Below, one piece after another: positions 36,721 through 47,179 of a stretch of 64,000 bases of DNA. Under the pieces are notes generated by a model, which ran no database searches, was not told where the DNA came from, and saw only the letters and a list, made by a program, of their open reading frames with translations. The DNA lies in assembly GCF_004352835.1 (NCBI RefSeq), contig NZ_SJSB01000005.1, forward strand, positions 62,001 through 126,000, given 5' to 3'. The position numbers and the translations under genes were made by a program. Every line of letters starts with the position of its first letter. The first letter of the stretch is position 1. The stretch is from Marinomonas flavescens. Its GTDB lineage: Bacteria > Pseudomonadota > Gammaproteobacteria > Pseudomonadales > Marinomonadaceae.

Positions 36721-38859
36721 TTAGGTTAGAGCGCTTTCTCTCGAATATTTTCTGTTGCCCGTGATGAATAGGACTAAGAAAATAGCTAAACCAATCAGTT
36801 GTAACCAGATATCAAAGTGTGGCCAAAGCATGAATATAGAGGACGCGAGTACTAATATTCTTGATGGAATGGACAATTTATCTTCCAAATAACCTTCCAT
36901 CGCGGCAACCAAAGCGTACATGCCAAAGACAGCAAAGATAGTAAGGCGAATCAGTGTTTCTGTATCACCACCAATCAATGGCGTGTAAGCCATTAATAAT
37001 GGGACTATGTAGAGCCCTTTTGCCAGTTTCCACGCGGTTAGGCCTGTTCGCATCGGTGGTGTTTTCGCAATTGCAGCCGCAGCAAAGGCCGTTAAACAAA
37101 CCGGCGGTGTGACGTTACTGTCTTGTGAAAGCCAGAAGATGATCATATGCGCTGTTACTAAAATCATAGCAACACTGTTTGCACCAAGCGCTTGGTCCAT
37201 CAACATACTTTTGAAGTCTGCAGGGACTTGCGCCAATAACGCAGTGGCTTGATCCATCGGCATGCCTTGGGCAAGTTTTGCAATGGATCCAGGATCAACT
37301 AGCATAAATACTGCGGTTGCTGCTTGCGGTAGACTACCGTTACTCATCATTTCTAATAATTGACTTTCAGCCATTAGATTAAAAATGGCGGGTGCAGAAA
37401 GTGTACCTAATACAATGTAAGACGCCGTTACAGGGAGCCCCATACCTAAGACTAATGATGCGATAGCAACCAGAACAATCGTTAAGAATAAACTGCCGCC
37501 AGCCCAATCTGAAATCATAATAGAGAAGGTATTACCAACGCCAGTGGTGCTGATGACGTTAACAACTAAGCCAATTCCGATCAGTAGAACGGCGGTCGTA
37601 GACATATTTTTGGCACCCTGTGCCATCGCGTCTAGAATCGCTATTGGTCCCATCTTATGGTTTTTAGATAACCAAGAAGACACAATTACTGCAATAATAC
37701 CCAAGCCTGCAGCGTAAGTCGGTGTGAAGCCTTTTACTAAAAGTGTCACAAGCACCGCCAACGGCAGAATATTATGCCAACCTTCTTTTAATACTTGTGA
37801 CATAGGAATGCCATCGTCTTCATCGACTGCCGTTACTCTCGTGCGCTTTGCTTCTACCCGAACAAAAAAGCCTACAGATAAAAAGTATAAAATAGCAGGA
37901 ATAGTGGCAACACCAATGATGGTTACATAAGACACTTGAGTGTATGACGCCATGATGAATGCGCCAGCACCCATAATAGGAGGCATTAATTGGCCGCCTG
38001 TAGACGCTGCTGCTTCAATGCCTGCGGCAAATCGAGCTGGGAATCCTGCTTTACGCATTAGAGGAATAGTAATAACCCCAGTTGAAACCGTATTGGCAAC
38101 GGAAGAGCCAGAGACTGATCCCATCAAGCCAGAGCCTAAGACGGCCACAAAACCCGGACCACCAATCATTTTACTGGCAAGAGAGCGGGCTAAAGAAATA
38201 ATAAAATCGCCAGCACCAGATTTGACTAAAAATGCCCCAAACAAAATAAACATGAAGACAAAGCTCCATGAAATTCGAGAAATGGATCCAAACATGCCAT
38301 CGGTACTGAAAAAGCTTCGGTAGAGAAGTGTTTCAACGCTTAACCCTGGGAACGAGAAAGGGCCGCTAATCCATTTTCCCCACAAAACAACATAGGTAAG
38401 CGCAACAAGAATCAGAAAAGGAATAAACCAGCCACTTGTGCGACGGATTAACTCTAAGGATAACAGCACGGCAATACTGGAAACAATCCAGTCACCGGTA
38501 TCAAAGGTGACACCTCGAGCGTATAAGGCGTCTTCAAAAAAGACGATATAAAGTACCATTCCAATGAGTGCAAGCACGATCAGAATGTCAAAAAATAGGG
38601 CTATTTTGCTATCACGCCATTTTGGATTTGCGGGTATTAATAGCGCGCAAAGTGCGCCGAAACCTGCAAAGTGGAACGCAGATATTCTGAGTTCTGGCAG
38701 AGTGCCTATGGTGTTGATGTAAATATGTGCAACAGCAAGGAAAATCGACAAGGCAAAGACCACTCGAGTGATCCATCTTCCTTCTCTGTGTTTGGTTTCA
38801 AAATCTTCCAAACTGATTTCTTTTTCAGGCGATTTGATCGACTCAGTTGAAGCAGTCAT
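36721..38859 (-). CDS. TRAP transporter fused 4TM/12TM permease (DctQM type)
   Basis: The product has 712 residues from the ATG at 38859; an upstream TTG would add seven residues without a better ribosome site. It combines the small (DctQ) and large (DctM) membrane subunits in one chain of about 16-18 helices. PGFVAVLGSGLMGSVSGSSVANTV is the large-subunit signature, followed by AAASTGGQLMPPIMGAGAFIMA and GLPVTASYIVLGTLSAPA. Fused permeases of this kind pair with TAXI-type binding proteins, exactly as here. Substrate is unknown; dicarboxylates, glutamate and others are known for the class. Confidence 0.95.
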   Translation of the reverse strand: MTASTESIKSPEKEISLEDFETKHREGRWITRVVFALSIFLAVAHIYINTIGTLPELRISAFHFAGFGALCALLIPANPKWRDSKIALFFDILIVLALIGMVLYIVFFEDALYARGVTFDTGDWIVSSIAVLLSLELIRRTSGWFIPFLILVALTYVVLWGKWISGPFSFPGLSVETLLYRSFFSTDGMFGSISRISWSFVFMFILFGAFLVKSGAGDFIISLARSLASKMIGGPGFVAVLGSGLMGSVSGSSVANTVSTGVITIPLMRKAGFPARFAAGIEAAASTGGQLMPPIMGAGAFIMASYTQVSYVTIIGVATIPAILYFLSVGFFVRVEAKRTRVTAVDEDDGIPMSQVLKEGWHNILPLAVLVTLLVKGFTPTYAAGLGIIAVIVSSWLSKNHKMGPIAILDAMAQGAKNMSTTAVLLIGIGLVVNVISTTGVGNTFSIMISDWAGGSLFLTIVLVAIASLVLGMGLPVTASYIVLGTLSAPAIFNLMAESQLLEMMSNGSLPQAATAVFMLVDPGSIAKLAQGMPMDQATALLAQVPADFKSMLMDQALGANSVAMILVTAHMIIFWLSQDSNVTPPVCLTAFAAAAIAKTPPMRTGLTAWKLAKGLYIVPLLMAYTPLIGGDTETLIRLTIFAVFGMYALVAAMEGYLEDKLSIPSRILVLASSIFMLWPHFDIWLQLIGLAIFLVLFITGNRKYSRESALT

Positions 38860-38939
38860 AGGGCAGTTACCTTTGTACAAACAGGATAATGTAAAAAACA
38901 GTACCGCCTCTTATGAGGTGGTACTTACAAACGTTTTGA

Positions 38940-39971
38940 TTAGTCTGCGATTAGATCAGCAGGAATTTTGATTCCTTGCTCACGGTAATAGCGAGCAGCA
39001 CCTGGGTGAAGCGGCACTGGCAAGCCAGCAATGGCTTTTTCAAGTTTCATTACGGCAGTCGCTTTGTGAATCGCGCTCAAGTAGCCTAAGTTTTCATACA
39101 ATGCTTTTGTTAGCTGATAAACATCTTCATCAGATACATCAGCACGGGTTGCTAAGAAATTAGGCTGAGCAATGGTGTTAATTGGTTTAGTTTGGCCAGG
39201 ATAAGTGTTCGCAGGGATTACATAGCGAGTCCAAAGGTTGTAGCTTCCATTTGCTTCTTTCATCTGCTTGTCAGTGAAATCAAGCACAGCTACATTGTCA
39301 CCGCCTAGCGAAGCATATAAACGAGTGACGGCACTGACTGGCACACCTGCTGGTGTGTTCATGCCATCGATATTACCGTTTTGCATCGCATCGGCACTGG
39401 AGCCGTAACCCAAGTAAGCAAGGCTGAAATTATCAGGTTGAATTCCTAAGCCTTTGAAAATCTGACGACCAGAACCTTCGGTTCCAGAATTCTTTGGTCC
39501 AATGGAAAACTTGTGGTCGGTACCTTCGATGTTTTTAAGGTCGGAAATAGTACCTGTCTTAACAAGATTGCTTCGAAGAGAGAAGTGCTCAACATTTTGC
39601 CACAACATAGATACTGAACGCAGTTCAGTTTGTTTACCTGATTGTGTTAATGGACCTTCGCCATTCCATGCCCAAGCACCGTATAAGCCTTGTAATATGG
39701 CAAATTGAGCTTGATTTTCTTTAAGCAGTTTGATGTTTTCGCCAGACCCTGCAGAGCTGATTGCTGAAAGTGACATACCAAACTTAGGTTCGAGCTTCAC
39801 TTTACTTAAGGTGGCGATAGCAACGCCCACTGGGTAGTAAGTACCGCCGGTGGACGCCGTAGCAAGGATGTAGTTTCTATTATCGGCAGCGATACTGCTG
39901 GTTGCTGTTAACGCAATAGTAGCGGCAGTCGCTGTTGTAAGAATTGTTTTAGTGAAAAATCCCAGTTTCAT
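38940..39971 (-). CDS. TAXI family TRAP solute-binding protein
   Basis: From the ATG at 39971, preceded by AAGGAG, the product has 343 residues; an open frame extends 33 codons upstream but is not needed. A Sec signal peptide (FFTKTILTTATAATIALTATSSIAA) leads to the TAXI fold: ATASTGGTYYPVGVAIA, MSLSAISSAGSGENIKLLKENQAQFAILQ and GPKNSGTEGSGRQIF. It captures solute in the periplasm and delivers it to the fused permease encoded 80 bp downstream. Confidence 0.95.
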   Translation of the reverse strand: MKLGFFTKTILTTATAATIALTATSSIAADNRNYILATASTGGTYYPVGVAIATLSKVKLEPKFGMSLSAISSAGSGENIKLLKENQAQFAILQGLYGAWAWNGEGPLTQSGKQTELRSVSMLWQNVEHFSLRSNLVKTGTISDLKNIEGTDHKFSIGPKNSGTEGSGRQIFKGLGIQPDNFSLAYLGYGSSADAMQNGNIDGMNTPAGVPVSAVTRLYASLGGDNVAVLDFTDKQMKEANGSYNLWTRYVIPANTYPGQTKPINTIAQPNFLATRADVSDEDVYQLTKALYENLGYLSAIHKATAVMKLEKAIAGLPVPLHPGAARYYREQGIKIPADLIAD

Positions 39972-40224
39972 TATATTTTTCTCCTTGGTGAGAACATCAT
40001 TGTTTATTGTTATTAAGTCGAACAGGGTATTGTTCCGTTTGTGTATTTGGTTATTAATAATGGCTAACAATCATTAGCTCAGCGGCTCATAATTCAAATA
40101 GCAATATTGTCTTTCTAGACAGTAGGTCGTAAGAATAATTCATTTATAAACCAAAATTGTCGATAGTTTTTGATTTATTTTTACACATTCTTTAAATGTA
40201 TAGCGAAGTGAGAGGTGATTGTCC

Positions 40225-40842
40225 ATGGAAAACACAGAGATCAGTGTTGTGATGTTTGATTTAGGCAATGTGTTGGTTGATCTTGGCGATGTAGAAAAAA
40301 TGCATGAGATGCTAAACACAGAAGGTGAAGAATCTGACGTTTGGCTGAAGTGGCTTCGTTCGCCTTCTGTTGCTGCCTTTGACTCAGGTAAGATCACATT
40401 TGACCAATTTGCGATGCGTTTGCCGCAAGAAGTAGGCAGTAATGTTGATAAAGAGACCTTTAAAAAGGCTTTCAAAGCGTGGCCAAAAGGCTTATTTACA
40501 GGTGCTCTTGAGCTGGTTCAATCGGTTAAGCCGAACTACCATCGAGCAATTTTATCGAATACCAATGCCGCCCATTGGTCTCGTCTCATGAATGAAATGG
40601 GGCTTGCTGGAAATTTCCACAGTTATTTTGCTTCTCATTTGATAGGGTCAGTAAAGCCTGATCGTTCTATTTATGATTATGTTCTTGACGCATTGCAGGT
40701 TGCGCCAGAGAAAATACTGTTTATTGATGATAATCAAGTAAACATTGATATGGCTCAAACTTTAGGCATTCAAGCTCACCGTGTGAAGGGTGTTGAAGAG
40801 GCAAAAAATGTATTAAATTCCTATAATGTATTACAGGAATAG
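40225..40842 (+). CDS. HAD-IA family hydrolase
   Basis: The product has 205 residues from the ATG at 40225, with AGAGGTG seven bases upstream; a TTG at 40219 would be too close. The motifs are FDLGNVLVD (nucleophile), ILSNTNAAHW (motif 2), IGSVKPDRSIYD (motif 3 Lys) and ILFIDDNQVNID (motif 4). This is the YihX-like subgroup of alpha-D-glucose-1-phosphate phosphatases, although the assignment to a substrate is only a family analogy. It is divergent from the TRAP operon. Confidence 0.88.
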   Translation: MENTEISVVMFDLGNVLVDLGDVEKMHEMLNTEGEESDVWLKWLRSPSVAAFDSGKITFDQFAMRLPQEVGSNVDKETFKKAFKAWPKGLFTGALELVQSVKPNYHRAILSNTNAAHWSRLMNEMGLAGNFHSYFASHLIGSVKPDRSIYDYVLDALQVAPEKILFIDDNQVNIDMAQTLGIQAHRVKGVEEAKNVLNSYNVLQE

Positions 40843-40938
40843 GTTTTATTTTCGGGTAAAAATAATAGTGTATTGTGCTCCCTTGATAGGAAGTCATTGT
40901 CATCGAGATAGCAAAATAATTTGAATAGGGTATTTCTT

Positions 40939-41679
40939 ATGCGTTCTTTTGATGGACGATCCTCAGGCATTTATTCAAGGGCACGACCGACCTATCCTGC
41001 AGAGCTGTATTATTGGCTTTCACATCAGGTAAAAAGTTCAGGTGTCGTATGGGATGCTGCTTGTGGCACTGGCCAAGCATCTATCGATTTGGCCGCTTAT
41101 TTTGATAAGGTAGAAGCGTCAGATATCAGTGAATCTCAAATTGCTGAGGCGACACCGCATCGCAAAGTACATTATCAAGTCTTTCCTTCTGAAAAAACCA
41201 ATTATCCAGACCATTATTTTGATGCGGTTTGCATAGGTCATGCGTTGCATTGGTTTGATTTGGATTTATTTTGGCAAGAAGTAAAGCGCGTACTTAAACC
41301 GGGTGGTCTTTTGGTGTGTTGGGGGTACAACTGGCTTACGGTAGGCGAGCAAGAAGACCTCGTTATTTCTGAGCATGTACTGTCTCATTTGTCTTCTTAT
41401 TGGCCTGTACAGAGTCGTTTGCTTTGGAATCAGTATAGAGATATTCAATTCCCATTTGAGCCGATCGATGTTCCTAAATTTGATTTATATTGTAATTGGT
41501 CTGTTTCTCAAACCATGGATTTTATTCGCTCTTGGACGGCTGCGCAGTTGCGCATTCAAGACGAAGGCGATGATTTTTTAGTACAAGCAAATACGGTACT
41601 GCGCTCCGTGTGGAGTGACCCTTTACATAAAAAACAAATACACCTTCCATTTTTTGTTAGAGCTGGTCGCATGAAATAA
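40939..41679 (+). CDS. SAM-dependent methyltransferase, class I
   Basis: The product has 246 residues from the ATG at 40939, with AATAGGG seven bases upstream. Motif I is VWDAACGTGQAS. A YSRARPTYPAELYYWL start and the CIGHALHWFDLDLFWQEVKRVLKPGGLLV block resemble the yeast Crg1/TMT1-like methyltransferases and their bacterial relatives. Substrate unknown. It is probably monocistronic, with 93 bp before acs. Confidence 0.85.
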   Translation: MRSFDGRSSGIYSRARPTYPAELYYWLSHQVKSSGVVWDAACGTGQASIDLAAYFDKVEASDISESQIAEATPHRKVHYQVFPSEKTNYPDHYFDAVCIGHALHWFDLDLFWQEVKRVLKPGGLLVCWGYNWLTVGEQEDLVISEHVLSHLSSYWPVQSRLLWNQYRDIQFPFEPIDVPKFDLYCNWSVSQTMDFIRSWTAAQLRIQDEGDDFLVQANTVLRSVWSDPLHKKQIHLPFFVRAGRMK

Positions 41680-41772
41680 GTCAGGCTTAGACTAAAGTGG
41701 AATAGATCATCATGTATAGAAAGCTATAGTAGTTTCAGCATCCTAAAAACAACTTTAACAATGGAGCGGGTT

Positions 41773-43737
41773 ATGAAAACATTATACAGTGCAACCTCAA
41801 ATGAGGCGGCAAAAAGCGCTAATATTAGTCAAGCAGAGTTTGAAAAACGCTATCAAGAATCGATCCAAAACCCAGAAGCATTTTGGGGGAGAGAAGGGAA
41901 GCGTTTAGATTGGATTACGCCCTATACCAAGGTTAAAAATACTTCTTTTGAGCGTGGAAATGTCAGCATAAAATGGTTTGAGGATGGTGAGCTTAATGTC
42001 GCCTACAATTGTATTGATCGCCATTTAGCTCAGCATGCCAACAAAGTCGCGTATTACTTAGAAAGTGATGAAGAGAATTCAGAAAAGAACGCTATTACCT
42101 ATCAAACTTTGCACGATGAAGTTGGCCGTATAGCCAATGTACTAAAGAAACAAGGTGTGAAGAAAGGTGACCGAGTTGCCATCTACATGCCAATGATACC
42201 GCAAGCTGTCTACAGCATGTTAGCTTGTGCTCGAATTGGTGCTATCCATTCCGTTATTTTCGGGGGCTTTTCTGCCCATGCCATTGCCGATCGTTTGAAT
42301 GACTGTGAAGTGAAACTTGTCATTACCGCAGATGAAGGTCGTCGAGCTGGCAACACTATACCTTTAAAACACAATGTAGATATGGCATTAGAAAACAATG
42401 CTTGCCCTACTGTTGAGAAAGTTTTGACCTATCGTCACACTAAAAAAGATGTCCCTTGGTTTGAGGGGAGAGATTTAGATTGGATGGTTGAGGCTGAAAA
42501 AGAAAGTACTGAATGCCCAGTAGAGACGATGAACGCTGAGGATCCTTTATTTATTCTGTATACATCAGGTTCAACTGGTAAGCCAAAAGGTGTTGTGCAC
42601 ACTACTGGTGGCTATTTGATGTATGCGGCTATGACACATGAAGTTGTATTTGATCTTAAGCCCGATGATGTTTTTTGGTGTGCGGCGGATGTTGGCTGGA
42701 TCACAGGGCACAGTTATATTGTTTATGGCCCTCTAGCTAATGCAGCAACGAGTGTGTTGTTCGAAGGTGTACCAACGTACCCAGACTCTGGTCGTATTGG
42801 TCGTATTGTTGATAAATTTAATGTCACTATTTTATATACTGCGCCAACGGCAATTCGAGCGCTTATGTCGAAAGGCGATGAAGCAACGCGTTCTAGTAAA
42901 CGTGATTCACTGCGCATTCTTGGTAGTGTGGGTGAACCAATTAATCCAGAAGCTTGGTCTTGGTACTATTCAGAAATGGGTAATGCTTCTTGTCCTATCG
43001 TTGATACTTGGTGGCAAACAGAAACCGGCGGCATGATGATGACACCACGAATCGTACAAGGCGATAGTAAGCCCGGTTCTTGTACGGGTCCTTTATACGG
43101 TGTTCAACCTGCATTAGTTGATGCTCAAGGTGTTTTGTTAGATGCGCAGGGTGTCAAGGTGGATGGCGGTCTGGTTATTACAGATTCTTGGCCTGGCCAA
43201 GCTCGAACTGTCTATGGTGATCACGAGCGTTTTGAACAGACTTATTTTAGTACCTTTGATGGTATGTACTTCACTGGTGATGGCGCGTCTAGAGATGCTG
43301 ATGGTCATTATTGGATTACTGGTCGTATGGATGATGTATTAAATGTTTCAGGGCATCGCTTAGGGACAGCAGAAATCGAAAGTGCATTGGTAGCACACCC
43401 TTCTGTTGCAGAAGCCGCGATCGTTGGTTACCCGCATGACATTAAAGGCCAAGGTATTTATGTTTACGTTGCGCTGATTGATGGTGTTGAGCCAAGCGAT
43501 GATTTAATGAAAGAACTGAAACAGTTTGTTCGTAAAGAAATTGGCCCGATTGCAACGCCTGATCTTATTCAATGGGCGACCAAAGGCCTGCCAAAAACGC
43601 GTTCAGGTAAGATCATGCGTCGTATTCTTCGTAAGATTGCGGCCAATGAACAGGACCAATTAGGCGACACAAGTACTTTGGCGGATCCAAGTGTGGTTGA
43701 TGAATTGATCGATAACCGTTTAAATGTGAAGTCTTAA
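41773..43737 (+). CDS. acs: Acetyl-CoA synthetase (acetate--CoA ligase)
   Basis: The 654-residue enzyme activates acetate through acetyl-AMP. I use the ATG at 41773 because GGAGCGGG inside the alternative ATG at 41761 gives the better ribosome spacing. The adenylate-forming core has [11 protein letters not shown], the WWQTETGG motif and the [20 protein letters not shown] hinge. The C-terminal [15 protein letters not shown] holds the lysine that Pat/CobB-type systems acetylate in other bacteria. It is followed after 24 bp by the LuxR-type response regulator gene. Confidence 0.97.
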   Translation: MKTLYSATSNEAAKSANISQAEFEKRYQESIQNPEAFWGREGKRLDWITPYTKVKNTSFERGNVSIKWFEDGELNVAYNCIDRHLAQHANKVAYYLESDEENSEKNAITYQTLHDEVGRIANVLKKQGVKKGDRVAIYMPMIPQAVYSMLACARIGAIHSVIFGGFSAHAIADRLNDCEVKLVITADEGRRAGNTIPLKHNVDMALENNACPTVEKVLTYRHTKKDVPWFEGRDLDWMVEAEKESTECPVETMNAEDPLFILYTSGSTGKPKGVVHTTGGYLMYAAMTHEVVFDLKPDDVFWCAADVGWITGHSYIVYGPLANAATSVLFEGVPTYPDSGRIGRIVDKFNVTILYTAPTAIRALMSKGDEATRSSKRDSLRILGSVGEPINPEAWSWYYSEMGNASCPIVDTWWQTETGGMMMTPRIVQGDSKPGSCTGPLYGVQPALVDAQGVLLDAQGVKVDGGLVITDSWPGQARTVYGDHERFEQTYFSTFDGMYFTGDGASRDADGHYWITGRMDDVLNVSGHRLGTAEIESALVAHPSVAEAAIVGYPHDIKGQGIYVYVALIDGVEPSDDLMKELKQFVRKEIGPIATPDLIQWATKGLPKTRSGKIMRRILRKIAANEQDQLGDTSTLADPSVVDELIDNRLNVKS

Positions 43738-43761
43738 TAACACTTAAAAAAAGAGTCATTA

Positions 43762-44415
43762 GTGATTTCACTTATTATTGCAGATGATCATCCTTTGTTT
43801 CGGAGCGCGCTAAGTGGCGCGCTTCGTGCTGAGATGAAAGGTATTACCATCGAAGAAGCCTATGATTTGGATTCAACTTTGCGCTGTTTGCGGCAAATGG
43901 AGGATGTGGATCTGCTTCTTTTGGATTTAAATATGCCCGGTAGCGGAGATTTGTTTGGTCTCATTCGGATCCGCTCTGACTTCCCCGATATTCCCGTTGC
44001 TGTTATTTCTGGTAGCGATGAAGTGTCTATGGTGGCTAAAGTGATAGAGGCTGGTGCGCTTGGTTTTATTCCTAAAACCAGTGAACCTGTTATTTATAGC
44101 AATGCAATCAATGCGATTTTAGCGGGAGATATCTGGCTGCCTGAGTATTTACAATCTGAATTGCTTAGCCAACCAAAGCCTGATTTAAGTATGCAACACA
44201 AGGTGGCAGAACTTACTCCGCAACAATATAAAGTTCTTTGTTATCTTCACGAAGGTTTGCTTAACAAACAAATTGCGTATGCGTTGTCGATTTCTGAGGC
44301 AACGGTAAAGGCACATATTACCGCTATCTTTCGAAAACTAGAGATCAACAACCGTACACAAGCCGTTCTGGTCGCCAGTGAGCTGAAACTACAGATTGGT
44401 AGCATCCAATCTTAG
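43762..44415 (+). CDS. LuxR-type response regulator linked to acs
   Basis: The product has 217 residues. The receiver domain has the acidic pair in IIADDHPLF, the phosphoacceptor Asp in [12 protein letters not shown] and Lys in IPKTSEP. A LuxR/NarL helix-turn-helix ([43 protein letters not shown]) forms the C-terminus. The start is GTG at 43762 with AAAAGAG upstream. No kinase gene is adjacent. In Pseudomonas a related orphan regulator (ErdR) controls acetate/ethanol metabolism genes including acs, and this gene order suggests a similar job; that link is inference. Confidence 0.88.
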   Translation: MISLIIADDHPLFRSALSGALRAEMKGITIEEAYDLDSTLRCLRQMEDVDLLLLDLNMPGSGDLFGLIRIRSDFPDIPVAVISGSDEVSMVAKVIEAGALGFIPKTSEPVIYSNAINAILAGDIWLPEYLQSELLSQPKPDLSMQHKVAELTPQQYKVLCYLHEGLLNKQIAYALSISEATVKAHITAIFRKLEINNRTQAVLVASELKLQIGSIQS

Positions 44416-44660
44416 GGATTGCTGTTATCTTTGTGAGAGTGGGAGCAGGGCGGCACAGGATCGATGCCACCTTCATGCCAAGGGTGGCATTTGCCAAGCC
44501 TTCTTAGGCCTAAATAAACGCCTTTCACAATACCGAAACGTTCTATTGCCTCAATCATATAGCGAGAGCAGCTAGGGTAAAATCGGCAGTTGTTACCTAG
44601 AAAAGGACTAATCAAAAGTTGATAGCCTCTTACTAGTTTAATAAATAGAGTTTTTATCAT
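44412..44660 (-). CDS. yidD: Membrane protein insertion efficiency factor YidD
   Basis: The product has 82 residues from the ATG at 44660; an open frame runs upstream but the family starts at this Met. The signature [35 protein letters not shown] and [14 protein letters not shown] is intact. YidD assists YidC-mediated insertion. It normally sits between rnpA and yidC, but here it lies alone, convergent with the response regulator and divergent from the prephenate dehydratase gene. The stops overlap by four bases. Confidence 0.92.
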   Translation of the reverse strand: MIKTLFIKLVRGYQLLISPFLGNNCRFYPSCSRYMIEAIERFGIVKGVYLGLRRLGKCHPWHEGGIDPVPPCSHSHKDNSNP

Positions 44661-44726
44661 AAAGTTGCTTTGTCTTTTAAATCGAGGTCTAGTAATAGCT
44701 CTCTTTCCTACGAAAACGAATATACC

Positions 44727-45611
44727 ATGTCTGAACAGATTATTCATTTTGATGCGACTCAGGTGGTGGCCTATCAAGGCGAGCCAGGGGCTTATTCGCA
44801 TCTAGCTTGTAAACAAACCTTCCCCCACTGGAAAAGCGTCAACTGTGCTACCTTTGCAGATGCCTTGCAGATGGTCGAGCAAGGAGATGCGCATTACGCG
44901 ATGATTCCTGTTGAAAACTCCACCGCAGGTCGTGTCGAAGAAATTTATCGTGAATTGAGACGTACTCAACTGTATGTTGTTAAAGAACATTTTGAACCGG
45001 TTAATCATTGTTTAATGGCGCGTCATGGGATGACCCTAGAGCAAGTGAGCCAGATTGGTAGTCATCCACAAGCATTGGCTCAATGTGACAGTAATATCAA
45101 AGCACTGGGGGCGAAAAGTGTCGCCATGTATGATACGGCAGGTGCCGCGAAGCATCTTGCTGAGCAAGCTGAGGCGGGGCTAGCTGTTATCTCCTCAGAG
45201 CTGGCCGCTGAGCTGTATGGGCTAAACATACTAAAAACCTACTTTAACGATACTCAAGGTAATACAACGCGATTTTTAGTGTTTGCTAAACAGCAGAAAA
45301 TGCCTGCTTTCGAACCTCAACAAACCTACATCACCTCTTTTATGTTTCGTGTGCGAAATATCCCGGCGGCACTTTATAAAGCCATGGGCGGCTTTGCTAC
45401 CAATAGTATTAATATGTTGAAGCTAGAAAGTTACATGGTGAATGGTCATTTTACAGCGACACAGTTTTACGTCGATGTAGAAGCGCACTTCCAAGACCCT
45501 GCAATGCAGATTGCACTGGAAGAATTGCGTTTTTTTTCAGAAGAGATTCGTATGCTGGGCACCTATTATGCTGATGAGTATCGAGTGAAACGAGCCGCGT
45601 CTATAATTTAA
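44727..45611 (+). CDS. pheA: Prephenate dehydratase (monofunctional, with ACT domain)
   Basis: The 294-residue enzyme converts prephenate to phenylpyruvate. The ATG at 44727 is the family start; an upstream in-frame ATG at 44670 gives an unneeded leader. The catalytic Thr-Arg-Phe triad is in GNTTRFLVF, and the N-terminal [10 protein letters not shown] and [11 protein letters not shown] motifs are intact. The ACT domain ([28 protein letters not shown]) binds Phe for feedback. There is no chorismate mutase domain, so this is not the P-protein. Many Oceanospirillales also carry a bifunctional PheA; whether one exists elsewhere is unknown. Confidence 0.9.
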   Translation: MSEQIIHFDATQVVAYQGEPGAYSHLACKQTFPHWKSVNCATFADALQMVEQGDAHYAMIPVENSTAGRVEEIYRELRRTQLYVVKEHFEPVNHCLMARHGMTLEQVSQIGSHPQALAQCDSNIKALGAKSVAMYDTAGAAKHLAEQAEAGLAVISSELAAELYGLNILKTYFNDTQGNTTRFLVFAKQQKMPAFEPQQTYITSFMFRVRNIPAALYKAMGGFATNSINMLKLESYMVNGHFTATQFYVDVEAHFQDPAMQIALEELRFFSEEIRMLGTYYADEYRVKRAASII

Positions 45612-45623
45612 TGCTCTTGAATA

Positions 45624-45681
45624 AAAACGCCCTGACCTTAAGTGCCTAGCTATTGGGGCACTTAAGGTCAGGGCGTTTTTG
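45624..45681. terminator. Very long perfect bidirectional terminator
   Basis: A 24-bp stem without mismatch (A5CGCCCTGACCTTAAGTGCC with its complement) around a 10-base loop, flanked by A5 and T5, sits between the stops of pheA and the converging esterase gene. Confidence 0.95.
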
Positions 45682-45687
45682 TCTGTG

Positions 45688-46452
45688 TTATTTGCTTAAA
45701 AAACGTTTTACTAAACCCGTAAATGCCGCTGGTTTTTCGGCGTGTAGCCAATGCCCTGTGCCTGGGATCATTTTGAATTCTGCATTAGGGAAGAGTGCCA
45801 TAATCGCATTTTGGTAGTCTGCAATGATGTAGTTAGATTTCTCACCCTTGATAAACAATGTCGGTGTGTCGATAGGTGCAGAGATCTCTGGTTTCTTTAA
45901 AATAGTGGCGTAGCTATTGGCGATATTGTCGAGAGAGATCACCAAACTAAAATTGTTGTCTTTTTTTGTAAGATTTTTCAGTAAGAACTGTCTAATAGGT
46001 AGGCTTGGTTCAAATTGACTTAGTATGGTGTCCGCTTGTTTGCGAGATTGAATGTCTGCTTCGTTAACTGCTTTCAGTCCTTTGAATATCTCGGTATGGC
46101 CTGGTTGGTAATCCACAGGGGATATGTCTGCGATAATCAGTTTTTTAATTTGATTTGGTTTGGCCATGGCGGCCATTTGCATTGCAACTTTTCCGCCCAT
46201 CGAGTGTCCGAGAAGATAGAACGACGTTAATTTGGCGGCATTAGCCCACGCCAATATAGCGCTCGCCATTTTGGGGTAGGTGGCGTCTTCTAGTGGTGAA
46301 GATGCGCCATGATTAGGCAAGTCCAAGCAATAAACCGTAAAGTGTTCAGCAAGGGATTGTGCGATTGAGTGCCAGTTGTCTGCGTTGCCAAAAAGGCCAT
46401 GAATGATGACAAGAGCTGGGCCAGATTCACCGTATTTTTTTGCGTGTACCAT
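45688..46452 (-). CDS. Alpha/beta-hydrolase, YbfF-like esterase
   Basis: From the ATG at 46452 the product has 254 residues; AAGG five bases upstream supports it over more distant starts. The oxyanion HGLFGNADNWHSIA motif, the nucleophile elbow GHSMGG, the lid region and the terminal GTGHWLHAEKP give the full triad order (Ser, Asp, His). It resembles YbfF, a short-chain acyl-CoA or ester hydrolase. It is divergent from the phosphatidyltransferase gene, with 86 bp between starts. Confidence 0.9.
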   Translation of the reverse strand: MVHAKKYGESGPALVIIHGLFGNADNWHSIAQSLAEHFTVYCLDLPNHGASSPLEDATYPKMASAILAWANAAKLTSFYLLGHSMGGKVAMQMAAMAKPNQIKKLIIADISPVDYQPGHTEIFKGLKAVNEADIQSRKQADTILSQFEPSLPIRQFLLKNLTKKDNNFSLVISLDNIANSYATILKKPEISAPIDTPTLFIKGEKSNYIIADYQNAIMALFPNAEFKMIPGTGHWLHAEKPAAFTGLVKRFLSK

Positions 46453-46538
46453 AATAACCTTATTGTTCAACATCAAATTTAACACATTGTAGCAAGTCTT
46501 TAGACTGTTCGCTTCCATTCAGACAAGGCACTTTTTTC

Positions 46539-47144
46539 ATGCTAGATACATTCTTTATTCGAAATTTAAAGCAACCATTAGCGCGTTTGGCGCAGAGCTT
46601 AGATGCTTTAGGTGCCACCGCTAATGGCATAACTGTGGTGGGTTTTTTGTTTGGCCTTTTAGTTTTGCCTGCTTTGTACTGTGAAATGACCTTTGTTGCC
46701 TTGTTGTTGATTGTATTCAATCGCGCGATGGATGGGTTAGACGGTGCGGTAGCGCGAGTTCAAGGGCCAACCGATTTGGGTGGATATTTGGATATTACGT
46801 TGGATTTTATTTTTTATTCGGCAGTGATATTTGGCTTTGCATTAATGAACCCCGCGGAAAATGCATTGGCGGCGAGCTTTTTGATTTTTGCGTTTATGGG
46901 GACGGGGAGTAGCTTTTTGGCCTTTGCGATCATGGCTGAAAAGCGCAATATCGAGCGTTTAGACTATGGCAGAAAGTCACTTTATTTTTTAGGGGGATTA
47001 ACAGAAGGAACGGAGACGATTTTGTTCTTGGTGTTGATTTGTCTGTTGCCTGATTACTTTTCAGTATTAGCGTATGTATTTGGTGCTGCGTGCTGGATAA
47101 CAACGGCAACCCGTATTTATGCAGGTTACCGAACATTGTCTTAA
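46539..47144 (+). CDS. CDP-alcohol phosphatidyltransferase family membrane protein
   Basis: The product has 201 residues with about six helices. The full signature D-x2-D-G-x2-A-R-x8-G-x3-D-x3-D is visible in DGLDGAVARVQGPTDLGGYLDITLD. The enzyme transfers a phosphatidyl or related group from a CDP-alcohol. It is more like the bacterial PgsA/inositol-phosphate branch of the family than Pss, but the acceptor alcohol cannot be fixed from sequence. It converges with the ferredoxin gene. Confidence 0.88.
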   Translation: MLDTFFIRNLKQPLARLAQSLDALGATANGITVVGFLFGLLVLPALYCEMTFVALLLIVFNRAMDGLDGAVARVQGPTDLGGYLDITLDFIFYSAVIFGFALMNPAENALAASFLIFAFMGTGSSFLAFAIMAEKRNIERLDYGRKSLYFLGGLTEGTETILFLVLICLLPDYFSVLAYVFGAACWITTATRIYAGYRTLS

Positions 47145-47179
47145 CGTTATCTAAACTTGGATGGGTAAGGTGCCTGTGA

